Positions 39,089 through 45,809 of a stretch of 45,809 nt of DNA are shown piece after piece. The DNA is from a virus: IMG/VR virus record IMGVR_UViG_3300014497_000282, positions 1 through 45,809 of that record. One strand, 5' to 3'. The number at the start of each line of letters is the position of its first letter. Within the stretch, counting starts at the first letter, position 1. The notes beneath the pieces are model-generated. The model did not search any database. It had not been told where the DNA came from and worked only from the letters and a program-made list of their open reading frames with translations. The position numbers and the translations under genes were made by a program.

Positions 39089-39127
39089 TCCCTAATTTGA
39101 AGTCATATATTGCCTTCACTTTAGGGA
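39089..39127. promoter_or_regulatory. Inverted-repeat operator between the divergent Arc genes
   Basis: TCCCTAATTTGAAG (39089-39102) and CTTCACTTTAGGGA (39114-39127) are inverted copies matching at 12 of 14 positions, centred on an A+T-rich 11-base spacer (TCATATATTGC). A third partial copy (ATCCCT and CTTCAATTTAAAG) follows at about 39136-39160. Such inverted half-sites suit a tetrameric ribbon-helix-helix repressor. Confidence 0.65.
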
Positions 39128-39163
39128 CAATGTACGATCCCTCAACGCCTTCAATTTAAAGAC

Positions 39164-39337
39164 ATGACCACACAAAAAGACTTTGTGAAGACCGCGCTCC
39201 GCGTTCCGCCCGACCTGCACCGTGCGCTGCACGAAGCGGCCGTGGAAAGCGAGCGCACCTTCAACGCCGAGATCCTCCATCGCCTGCGCTCGACCTTCAA
39301 GGCCAAGCGCACCATCACCCCGAAAGGAACCCCGTGA
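39164..39337 (+). CDS. Small Arc-type repressor
   Basis: 57 residues: MTTQKDFVKTALRVPPDLHR then LHEAAVESERTFNAEILHRL, a single ribbon-helix-helix (P22 Arc is 53 residues). Its DNA-binding strand (VKTALRVPPDLH) is close to that of the divergent Arc-type gene (MKTALRLPRNLH). Its stop overlaps the GTG of the ORF6N gene, so the two are translated together. Probably the autoregulator of the ORF6N gene. Confidence 0.75.
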   Translation: MTTQKDFVKTALRVPPDLHRALHEAAVESERTFNAEILHRLRSTFKAKRTITPKGTP

Positions 39338-40206
39338 GCAACATCGTCAAAATCAACAACACCGACCTGCAAGTGATCGAGTACCGCGGTGCGCGCGTCG
39401 TGACCCTCGCCCAGGTCGACGCCGTGCACGAGCGTCCCGAAGGCACGGCCCGACGCAATTTCAACGAGCACCGCGCCCGCTTCGTCGAGGGCGTCGATTT
39501 CTTCGATCTGGACCAACCGGACGAAATTCGTTCGCTTGGTTTCACGCGGCCGCAGGGTGGCACACCCGGCAAGGTGAGCCTGATCACGGAGTCCGGCTAC
39601 ACCATGTTGGTCAAGCCGTTCAACGACGATCTCGCGTGGGACGTGCAGCGCAAGCTGGTCACCCGGTACTTCGCCGAACCGCAGACCGCGAAGACCATCA
39701 CCAGCAAGCCCGCCCCGGCCTCCCTGGCGTACCGGGAAGCAGCAGCCATCACCCGCGACCACCTACGGGTCTGCAAGCTGCTGGGCGTGGATGACGGCAT
39801 GGCAAAGGCGGTTACCGCCAACCAGGTGCGGATCGCCACCGGCCTGGACTTCACGCCGCTGCTGGCGACGAATGTCACACTGGATGTGCCAATGACACCG
39901 TCGCAGCTTGCAGAGCGCATCGGCGGCGGCGCGGTCGCTGCGCACATCAATGCCGCGCTGCGCGATCTGGGCATGCAGGAGCAGCACACCAGCGCAGGCC
40001 GAGGCGGCAAGACGAAGAAGAAATGGGTTCTGACCGCAGCCGGCGAGCAGTACGGCGCCATGCAGCCCTATCAGGGCGACGGCTCCGAACACAGCGGCTA
40101 CCGGCCCATGTGGTTCGCCCGAGCCATCGAGTTGATCCGCCCCATGCTGGAGATGCAAGGCGCCTACCGCGCGAAGGCGAAGGAGCCCGATGCAGCAGCA
40201 GCGTGA
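39334..40206 (+). CDS. ORF6N-domain protein (antirepressor-like)
   Basis: 290 residues from a GTG overlapping the Arc stop. Residues 1-95 are an ORF6N domain (LQVIEYRGARVVTLAQVDAV, HERPEGTARRNFNEHRARFV, SGYTMLVKPFNDDLAWDVQR). The C-terminal half (MTPSQLAERIGGGAVAAHIN, AGRGGKTKKKWVLTAAGEQY) resembles the KilAC/antirepressor C-terminal DNA-binding part. Phage proteins of this class act as antirepressors or regulators. Arc plus antirepressor in one unit is the P22 immI plan. Confidence 0.8.
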   Translation: MSNIVKINNTDLQVIEYRGARVVTLAQVDAVHERPEGTARRNFNEHRARFVEGVDFFDLDQPDEIRSLGFTRPQGGTPGKVSLITESGYTMLVKPFNDDLAWDVQRKLVTRYFAEPQTAKTITSKPAPASLAYREAAAITRDHLRVCKLLGVDDGMAKAVTANQVRIATGLDFTPLLATNVTLDVPMTPSQLAERIGGGAVAAHINAALRDLGMQEQHTSAGRGGKTKKKWVLTAAGEQYGAMQPYQGDGSEHSGYRPMWFARAIELIRPMLEMQGAYRAKAKEPDAAAA

Positions 40207-40288
40207 CCCCGAAAAAGGTGGCGGACGAGTGATTGAGCCCACTCGACCGCCTGCGAAGCCCCACCCCGTCAAGAGAAGGAATTCACCC

Positions 40289-41014
40289 GTGAATGCTACT
40301 ACTACAGCGCCTACCCGCAAGGTCCGGGCGACTTCCACCCCTGCTGACCCCCACGCCATCGCGCCGGCCGCGCTGCAGCCCGAGGCAGCGGCCATTCAGC
40401 GGCTGTTCACCACCATCGCGCTCGCATTGGATGAAGCTAGCCTGACCGATGAGCCGCAAGAATGGTCTGGAGATTCCGATCGACTGCTGCGGGTCGCATC
40501 GTTTCTGGCCGAGCGCGACGCAGGCCGAAGCTATGGCGCAGAAGAAGCCGAGTGCTCCGCCTACGACATCGCCGCGCTGATCAAGGCCGCGCGCCTCGTG
40601 CCCGGAGACACTGAGTCTTCGAAACGATCGGAACTGATCGCGACCGCCGAGGCCGCCCTGGTCGTCCTGACCGAAGACTCTGACTGCCTTGTCGAGGGCG
40701 CTACGCGACCACCGGCGCCGTCACGGAAGAACGCGGCCTCAGCTGATGCGCTGACCGACATCGACAAGGATGACCTGGCGAACTGCGCGATGGTGGTCAA
40801 CGGCTTGGTTGAGTGGGTTATCTCAGCCAACGACTTGCTCCAGGACATCCGCACCTGGTCGCTTCACGATCCCACGCTTGATGCGGCATTGAGCACGCAC
40901 AAAATCCGGGTGAACTCCCCCGACTGGGCGTCCTGCGACATGACCAATGCGATGACATATCTCCTGGGCCATCAGAAAGAGCTGATCATGAAGCTCGCGG
41001 GAGCAGAAGCATGA
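40289..41014 (+). CDS. Uncharacterised phage protein
   Basis: 241 residues from a GTG at 40289 with AGAAGGA eight bases upstream; an ATG at 40190 overlaps the ORF6N stop and would add 33 residues. Helical, acidic (LLRVASFLAERDAGRSYGAE, ALIKAARLVPGDTESSKRSE) with an end (MTYLLGHQKELIMKLAGAEA) that is helical. No domain recognised; overlaps the next gene by ATGA. May belong to a family of repeated helical phage proteins with the next gene. Confidence 0.5.
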   Translation: MNATTTAPTRKVRATSTPADPHAIAPAALQPEAAAIQRLFTTIALALDEASLTDEPQEWSGDSDRLLRVASFLAERDAGRSYGAEEAECSAYDIAALIKAARLVPGDTESSKRSELIATAEAALVVLTEDSDCLVEGATRPPAPSRKNAASADALTDIDKDDLANCAMVVNGLVEWVISANDLLQDIRTWSLHDPTLDAALSTHKIRVNSPDWASCDMTNAMTYLLGHQKELIMKLAGAEA

Positions 41015-41874
41015 ACGCGGTCGCAACGAAATCGCGCGTCCGCAAGGCTGCAGCCGCCAGCATCAGCAAAGCCGTGCCGCTGGTGTACGTGCGTCCGGTG
41101 CACCACTATATCGCCTCGAGCGCCGACACACCGGTCGCCCAGAGAATCGAGACGCTGCGGGCCTCCCTGTATGAGGCCGACGAGAAGATCGAGCAGGCAT
41201 ACGACGCCGCGGAGCGAGGCAGCCCCGTCGACCTTCTGCTCGATCACATCGGGCACGAGCTCCTGGCTGATGCCGTGCGGCCGATCTTGCAACGCGAGGA
41301 AGATCTCACCGACGCGAAGGCCGACGCAGCACGGTCCGCGCTCTTCACGGTACTGGCAGCGCTCGAAGGGGCGATGGCGCTGTCGCTCGGCACGGTCTTG
41401 TCGGCGAATTTGGCAGAGGCATTCAACCTACTCGACTGGGCTACAGACGAGCTCGAAGACCTGGAGCTGCACCGGCTGTTGCCCGAAGCCGCTTCGGCTG
41501 CGGTGCCCATCACCACCAGCGCCAGCAAATTGGGTGCTCGCGACCAGCTTCTCGACGATGCCTCGGCCCATTTCGGCCATGCCGCGGCAGTCATCGAAGT
41601 GTGCTGTAACGACAGTCAGAAATGCACGCTCGTATGGGCCGCGGACAGCCTGATTACGCATGAAACGGCGGCCCTAGATCAGGCGCTCCGCACCGAGGAT
41701 ATCGACTCTCTCCAGGATGCAACTGTGGCTCTGCAGAACATCAGGGCGGTGCTTGCCGCTGCCGCGCATGCGTGCGACGCCGGCGATCAGAAATTGGTGT
41801 GGGCCGCTCATTCGCTCGTGGAGTTGGCCAACAGCAAGGTCGAGCAATTCGTCGATCGGAAGGTAGAGGAATGA
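41011..41874 (+). CDS. Uncharacterised helical phage protein
   Basis: 287 residues from the ATG at 41011 (MNAVATKSRVRKAAAASISK). Rich in Ala/Leu/Asp helices (FTVLAALEGAMALSLGTVLS, TVALQNIRAVLAAAAHACDA). It may form an all-helical bundle. The gene ends 26 bases before a convergent gene on the other strand. Its function is unknown. Downstream of the ORF6N gene, it could be accessory cargo. Confidence 0.55.
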   Translation: MNAVATKSRVRKAAAASISKAVPLVYVRPVHHYIASSADTPVAQRIETLRASLYEADEKIEQAYDAAERGSPVDLLLDHIGHELLADAVRPILQREEDLTDAKADAARSALFTVLAALEGAMALSLGTVLSANLAEAFNLLDWATDELEDLELHRLLPEAASAAVPITTSASKLGARDQLLDDASAHFGHAAAVIEVCCNDSQKCTLVWAADSLITHETAALDQALRTEDIDSLQDATVALQNIRAVLAAAAHACDAGDQKLVWAAHSLVELANSKVEQFVDRKVEE

Positions 41875-41900
41875 CCCACTTGTCCATAGGAGCGCCCTGC

Positions 41901-42134
41901 TCAGCTCAACCTCGAGCGTTTGCGCCATTCACGTCGGAGGATCTCGCGCGTAGCGTCGGATTCGCCCTGGCTGAGAGCAGTTTCAACATCCGTCCAGCCC
42001 ACAACCGAGAGCTCGTAGTGCTCGACGCCGTCGATGGCATACACCCAATGGAACCTCGGACCGAGCTGGCGGGCGGCGACCTCAACGCGCCGTCCCATGA
42101 AATCAAACGCCTTGCTCTCCCCCAGCAGCGTCAT
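41901..42134 (-). CDS. Small hypothetical protein, reverse cassette
   Basis: 77 residues, MTLLGESKAFDFMGRRVEVA, alpha/beta with FHWVYAIDGVEHYELSVVGW then a helical acidic/basic tail. Transcribed opposite to its neighbours with the 42147 gene 12 bases upstream, so the two form a unit opposing the early genes and xis-int. Not recognised. Confidence 0.55.
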   Translation of the reverse strand: MTLLGESKAFDFMGRRVEVAARQLGPRFHWVYAIDGVEHYELSVVGWTDVETALSQGESDATREILRREWRKRSRLS

Positions 42135-42146
42135 CTCGGCGAGCCC

Positions 42147-42452
42147 CTATGCTTTTGCTTCACCGCCCCCCGCAAGGGCGCTTTGCCCGCTGAACCCGGG
42201 CTCGACACGGCGCAATCGGAGCGCCCCGCGGCGCCCTTCCAAAGAGCCATCCGTCATCAACTCGAGTCGGTCGCCCGAAGTCGCAGAGTAAAAGGAAGAC
42301 ACACCAGTGGGCCTCTGGCCAGCTCGAATGCCGTAGAGCACCGGCGTCGCCACCTCTCTGCGCTCCGCGACAGTATGCACCCGCCCCTCTTCGTCGACTG
42401 CGAGGAAGCGGTCGATCTCCCGCAACGACTTCACTACGTTTCTTCTTGGCAT
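42147..42452 (-). CDS. Small hypothetical protein, reverse cassette
   Basis: 101 residues from the ATG at 42452 (MPRRNVVKSLREIDRFLAVD); two upstream Met (42479, 42503) are possible. Segments FLAVDEEGRVHTVAERREVA then PVLYGIRAGQRPTGVSSFYS suggest a beta-rich protein; the tail is Gly/Arg-rich. Its start faces the excisionase gene across about 96 bases. No family recognised; expressed opposite to integration genes, so it could be a lysogen-expressed gene. Confidence 0.55.
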   Translation of the reverse strand: MPRRNVVKSLREIDRFLAVDEEGRVHTVAERREVATPVLYGIRAGQRPTGVSSFYSATSGDRLELMTDGSLEGRRGALRLRRVEPGFSGQSALAGGGEAKA

Positions 42453-42548
42453 GTGTCGAGTTTCGCCAAAGCTTGGCATGCGTGGCACTTCAAGCCTTCG
42501 CAATCAGCAGGTAGGAATCTTGAAATTTCATTTGTAGGAGGAGAGTAA

Positions 42549-42797
42549 ATGCGCTGGGTGACCATCGAGAAGGCGGCCGAAGAAACTGGCCTGCCAGGTA
42601 CGTTCTTCCACGAGCGCACGGGCGCGTCTGGGGTCTGGCCAGAAGGCCCCGTTTGGAAGTGGTTCGACGGCCGCAAGCTCGTCGACCTCGATGCGCTGTA
42701 CGAACTGATCGACAAGCGCCCCAGCATCCAGAGCAACCGAGGCCGCAAACGCGAGCAACCGACATGCCAAGACCAACGCAGCCCGCAACCGGCGTAA
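42549..42797 (+). CDS. xis: Excisionase
   Basis: 82 residues, with the ribosome-binding site GGAGGAG just upstream. The motif MRWVTIEKAAEETGLPGTFF and VWPEGPVWKWFDGRKLVDLD is the phage excisionase / winged-helix pattern of the MerR-like DUF6283/Xis families. It overlaps the integrase start, so both are made from one message. Xis would bend DNA at the attachment site and drive excision. Confidence 0.8.
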   Translation: MRWVTIEKAAEETGLPGTFFHERTGASGVWPEGPVWKWFDGRKLVDLDALYELIDKRPSIQSNRGRKREQPTCQDQRSPQPA

Positions 42798-43918
42798 TCG
42801 TCCGCGACGCCCATCTGCAGATCGACCTGCGCCGCCACGGGTACGGCAAGGAGCGGCTGCAGCTGGCACCCACGCCGGCGAACATCCGCTATGCGGAGAA
42901 GCTGCGGAACGAGATCCTGGGGAAGATCGAGCGGGGCACCTTCGCCCTGTCCGAGTACTTCCCGGACAGCCCGCGCGCCAAGGCCGACGCTCCCAGCATG
43001 ACCTTCGCCGAGGTGGCGGCCGAGTGGATGACGGTGAAGCGGCCGACGGTGCAGCACAGCACCGCGCACCACTACGACCAGACGATCGGCAGCCTCCACT
43101 TCGCCAGCATCCGGGACAAGCGCATGGCCGATCTGGATTACCGCGCGGTGATGTCGCTGCAGGCGGCGCTGCCTGCGCACCCGAAGACATTCAACAACGT
43201 CGCGTCCGTCATGCGGCAGATCCTGCAGTACGCCTTCAAGGCGAAGCTGATCCGCGAGCCGCTGCACGAGCACGTTGAGATGCGCAAGTCCCAGCACCCT
43301 GGGCCCGACCCGTTCACGCTCGCAGAGACCGAGGCGCTGCTCGCGAGGATCAAGAGCGACCGGGGCCGCAACTACTACGAGTTCGCTTTTTTTACTGGCC
43401 TGCGCCCGTCGGAGCAGATCGCGCTGACCTGGGGGAACATTGACCTGGTGGCCGGCACCATGAAGGTCGACACCGCCCTCACCCGTGGGAAGGAGAAAGG
43501 CACCAAGACCGGCAGCGTGCGCCAGGTGGAGCTGACGGGCCGCGCGCGCCAGGCGCTTGAGCGGCAGCGCGCGATCACGCAGCTCGCCGGCAAGCGGGTT
43601 TTCTGGAGCGAGGCGGGCGAGCCCTTCACGTCGACCTATGGGCCGCTGAATGAGTGGTGGAAGCCCGCCATGAAGCTGTCAGGCATGCGGCACCGCGACG
43701 CCCGGCAGACGCGCCACACCTTCGCGACCGTGTGCCTGCTGGCCGGCATCAAGCCCGGCTGGGTAGCCCAGCAACTCGGCCACGCGCTCGAGATGTTTTT
43801 CCGGGTCTATAGTAGGTGGATCGAAGGGGCCGATCAAGGAGCCGAGCGGCGCAAGCTCGATGCGTTCATCAGCAGCCCGAAAACCGGGACCAAAACCGGG
43901 ACAGAAAGGACGAAATAG
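42764..43918 (+). CDS. int: Tyrosine integrase
   Basis: 384 residues from the ATG at 42764. Catalytic set: Arg214 in TGLRPSEQ, Arg317 in TRHTF (the usual box II HxxR is RxxR here), His340 in LGHALEMFF and Tyr349 in RVYSRW. Residues 8-55 form the arm-binding domain; 78-170 the core-binding domain. It ends 73 bases before a tRNA-3'-end-like att site, as is normal for P2/lambda-type integrases that recombine in tRNA genes. Confidence 0.9.
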   Translation: MPRPTQPATGVIVRDAHLQIDLRRHGYGKERLQLAPTPANIRYAEKLRNEILGKIERGTFALSEYFPDSPRAKADAPSMTFAEVAAEWMTVKRPTVQHSTAHHYDQTIGSLHFASIRDKRMADLDYRAVMSLQAALPAHPKTFNNVASVMRQILQYAFKAKLIREPLHEHVEMRKSQHPGPDPFTLAETEALLARIKSDRGRNYYEFAFFTGLRPSEQIALTWGNIDLVAGTMKVDTALTRGKEKGTKTGSVRQVELTGRARQALERQRAITQLAGKRVFWSEAGEPFTSTYGPLNEWWKPAMKLSGMRHRDARQTRHTFATVCLLAGIKPGWVAQQLGHALEMFFRVYSRWIEGADQGAERRKLDAFISSPKTGTKTGTERTK

Positions 43919-43991
43919 ACATGGTTCATCGGTGCCGTCAGAGGGGACTGACCTACGAGGAACCGCCGAATACAGCCGATCTCGGGCGAAA

Positions 43992-44019
43992 CCAGGTTCG
44001 ATTCCTGTCGAGGGCACCA
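43992..44019 (+). other. Attachment site, tRNA 3'-end-like
   Basis: CCAGGTTCGATTCCTGT then CGAGGGC and ACCA match the T arm, acceptor strand and CCA end of a tRNA. The 5' half (which would start GCCCTCG, of a leucine- or threonine-type acceptor) is not present within the preceding 100 bases. The full tRNA would be at the other end of the prophage, outside the window. This is the integrase-proximal prophage end, so the host starts to its right. Confidence 0.7.
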
Positions 44020-44050
44020 GCCGGTCGGCGCACCCGATCGCACCGAACCA

Positions 44051-44081
44051 CCCGCTTGCCGCAAGGCAAGGCGGGTTTTTT
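44051..44081 (+). terminator. Intrinsic terminator downstream of the tRNA 3' end
   Basis: CCCGC-TTGCC-GCAA-GGCAA-GGCGGG forms a strong stem with a single bulged G, followed by TTTTTT. It was probably the terminator of the host tRNA gene, now behind the prophage right end. Confidence 0.8.
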
Positions 44082-44085
44082 GTCG

Positions 44086-44456
44086 TCTTGCCGCATCGCC
44101 GGGCACGCAGGCGTGGCTTCTCGGCCACAGCACTTTTGTGACCTAGGACACAAACTAGAAACATTTACGAGTGCAACAAAATGAAATAGTTCCTACTATC
44201 CATTGCTTGTTCACTGCTCCCGTTTCGAGCGCGCCGCCGATGACTTCCACCTCGTTTCAGATGCATGTCCCGTGCCGGGGCGGGTGCCAGAGGAATGGGC
44301 TGCATCCTTGAAACGGCGGACGGTGTTCTCCGTTCCGGGCGGCAGCCCGGCGCGGAAGGCCCATCCCACCCCCTCCCCTCCACCTCTCGCCATGGCGGGC
44401 GGCGGAGCACCGCCCGCCAGGAACACAGGTCAGCGACCGGTCCCACGCATGCCGCC
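44086..44456. other. Host intergenic region
   Basis: About 370 bases without a gene on either strand. It probably contains the promoter of the downstream EAL-domain gene; a G+C-poor stretch (44140-44220) is the best place, but I could not pick -35/-10 elements with confidence. Confidence 0.5.
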
Positions 44457-45809
44457 ATGCCCCAGCCAGACAGCCATGCGATGAGCGCATCCCCGATCAA
44501 ATCCGCCGCGCCCGCGCAGCCGGCCGATGCATGGGTCGACTCGATGTCGGAGCCCTGCCGGTGCGTCTTCGTCTTCATCGGCAATGCGCCGCACCTGGCG
44601 CAGGCCTTCAGCGCCGGCCTGGCCGCGGCGGTCGGGCGGGAAGTCGGGCGGCGGCTGATGGCGCTCGCCAGCGCGACGGCCGGCCCGGAGGTGATCGAGA
44701 TCCGCGACGACTGCTTCCTGCTCTGGTCGCCCGGCGACGCGGCGGGCGGGGGCTACGGCGGATCGCCGAGCGTGAGCGAGAGCATCGAGCACCTGCTGTC
44801 GGCGCTGTCCGCCGAGCCCGTGCGATTCGACGGGCTGGTGGCCCTGCCCGAGCTGCATGCCGGCTGGATCGAGGTCTCGGACCCGCGCACCCTCGATGCA
44901 ACCGAGATCGACCTGATCCTGTGGGCCGCGCAGCAGTCGCCTTCGCTCGACGAGGTGCGCGCCGAGGATTGGCGCGCCGGCTATCGCGCCGACATGGCGG
45001 TCGCGGTGCGGGTGTGGGAGGCCGCGCGCGCCGGGCGGCTGCAGACCCGCTGGCAGCCTGTGGTGGACGCCTACGCCGGCGCCGCCACGCTCTACCGCGA
45101 GGGCTGCGTGCAGGTGGCGCCGGCGCCGGAGCACCATGCGCCGCTGGCGTCCGGCAGTTTCATGCCCAGCCTGGAGCGGCTGCGGCTGACACGGGCCTTC
45201 GATCGCCGCGTCGCCCACCAGGTGCTCGACGCGCTGCGCCAGCAGCCCGGCGCGAACATGGGCCTGAACCTGTCGGCGCACAGCGCGCGGCTCGACCATT
45301 GGTGGGCCCTGTTCCTGGACGCCCTCGCGCGCGAGCCGCTGCTCGCCCGACGGCTGGTGGTGGAGATCAATTGCGCGCGGGCCCAGTTGCAGGACGCCGA
45401 GGCCGTGCGTGATTTCTGCCGCTGCCTGGCGGCCTATGGCTGCCGGATCGCCATGGACGCCTTCGGCGCGGGATCGGCCGGCCTGACCTTCGTGCAGGCG
45501 TGCAAGCCCGAGATCGTCAAGCTGGAGGCGGCCTTCGTGCGGCGCGCCGGCGAGAACCAGTTCGGCTTCGAGAGCCTCAAGGACATGCTGGGGCTTTGCG
45601 CACGCCTGGCCCCGCGGACCGTGGTGGCCGGCATCGACCGCGAGGCCGACCTGCACGTGGCGATGCGCGCAGGCGCGCAGTGGCTGCAGGGCTGCTACCT
45701 TGGCGGCGGCCAGGCCCTCGCCCGCCACCGTGGGCCGGCCCGGCGCGGTCTCGCTTCGATGCGAGGCGAGGCGGCCCCGTCGGACCGACCGAGGATCCAT
45801 CCCCTCTAA
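44457..45809 (+). CDS. Degenerate EAL-domain protein (host)
   Basis: 450 residues from the ATG at 44457, ending at the window edge. Residues about 200-430 follow the EAL fold: RLQTRWQPVVDAY (the EAL Glu replaced), MGLNLSA (Asn kept), VVEIN (Glu kept), AMDAFGAGSAG (DDFG lacks the second Asp), IVKLEAAFVR (Lys kept) and VVAGIDRE (EGxE lost). It therefore probably binds but does not cleave c-di-GMP. The N-terminal 170 residues are unassigned. It lies outside the prophage. Confidence 0.75.
   Translation: MPQPDSHAMSASPIKSAAPAQPADAWVDSMSEPCRCVFVFIGNAPHLAQAFSAGLAAAVGREVGRRLMALASATAGPEVIEIRDDCFLLWSPGDAAGGGYGGSPSVSESIEHLLSALSAEPVRFDGLVALPELHAGWIEVSDPRTLDATEIDLILWAAQQSPSLDEVRAEDWRAGYRADMAVAVRVWEAARAGRLQTRWQPVVDAYAGAATLYREGCVQVAPAPEHHAPLASGSFMPSLERLRLTRAFDRRVAHQVLDALRQQPGANMGLNLSAHSARLDHWWALFLDALAREPLLARRLVVEINCARAQLQDAEAVRDFCRCLAAYGCRIAMDAFGAGSAGLTFVQACKPEIVKLEAAFVRRAGENQFGFESLKDMLGLCARLAPRTVVAGIDREADLHVAMRAGAQWLQGCYLGGGQALARHRGPARRGLASMRGEAAPSDRPRIHPL

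Noticed and set aside
43920-44019. Complete tRNA at the right att site
   Set aside because: The acceptor 5' half that would pair with CGAGGGC is absent in the preceding bases, so only a tRNA 3' end is present.
43679-44164. Minus-strand frame with TGIEPGFARDRL-like sequence
   Set aside because: Reads antisense through the tRNA-like att site and integrase end; this peptide type is a known artefact of translating tRNA 3' ends backwards.
44430-45800. Minus-strand frame of 456 residues opposite the EAL gene
   Set aside because: Arg/Gly/Ala/His-rich shadow; the plus strand shows the EAL fold residues.

Overview
The window is almost entirely one large temperate siphovirus-type prophage (about 44 kb visible) followed by a little host chromosome at the right end. 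High G+C, the codon use of the structural genes and the protein families (ORF6N antirepressor, CP76-type CII, YdaS-like Cro, HK97-type head genes) suggest a betaproteobacterium of the Burkholderiales, most likely Comamonadaceae; the genus cannot be fixed from this sequence.

Layout, left to right. (1) 1-3.9 kb: an accessory region on both strands with small membrane, zinc-ribbon, YegP/DUF1508-like and YfbU-domain proteins, partly of lower G+C, plus one frameshifted small gene. (2) 3.9-10.6 kb, minus strand: a large tail fibre with an SGNH-hydrolase-like domain, then a compact lysis cassette (two membrane proteins, GH19 endolysin, Rz with Rz1 embedded in another frame) and a second fibre/collar protein with its small partner. 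(3) 10.6-19.3 kb, minus: tail tip (J-like), tail assembly, tape measure, G/G-T tail chaperones with a canonical A AAA AAC slippery site, tail tube. (4) 19.3-27.3 kb, minus: tail terminator, HK97 gp10, head closure, connector, major capsid, ClpP-type prohead protease, portal, TerL, TerS, HNH endonuclease. (5) 27.3-30.1 kb: small early/late genes, a phage tRNA-Gly(TCC), and a low-G+C two-gene moron with its own promoter and terminator whose architecture resembles RexA/RexB. (6) 30.2-36.1 kb, minus: Q-like zinc protein, primase-helicase, replication initiator with 22-bp iterons inside its gene, conserved phage protein, CII, Cro. (7) 36.1-44.0 kb, mostly plus: CI repressor, a secreted lysogenic gene, a rightward early operon, a divergent Arc-type repressor pair with an ORF6N protein, uncharacterised genes, excisionase, integrase and a tRNA-3'-end attachment site. 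(8) 44.0-45.8 kb: host DNA with a degenerate EAL-domain gene.

How it works together: CI should hold two nearly identical promoters silent. One drives leftward cro-cII-replication-Q, the other the rightward early operon; each has TTGAC(A/C)-17-TGTAAT and two 14-bp operator-like sites 25 bp apart. After induction the leftward operon replicates DNA, probably from the iterons in the initiator gene, and the Q-like protein would carry transcription into packaging, head, tail and lysis genes, all on the same strand. Lysogen-expressed genes probably include CI, the secreted protein behind it, the Rex-like pair and some of the left-end accessory genes.

The best candidate for an undescribed system is the autonomous Rex-like pair at 28.4-30.1 kb. 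The second is the Arc/Arc/ORF6N module, which is organised like the P22 immI antirepressor region.
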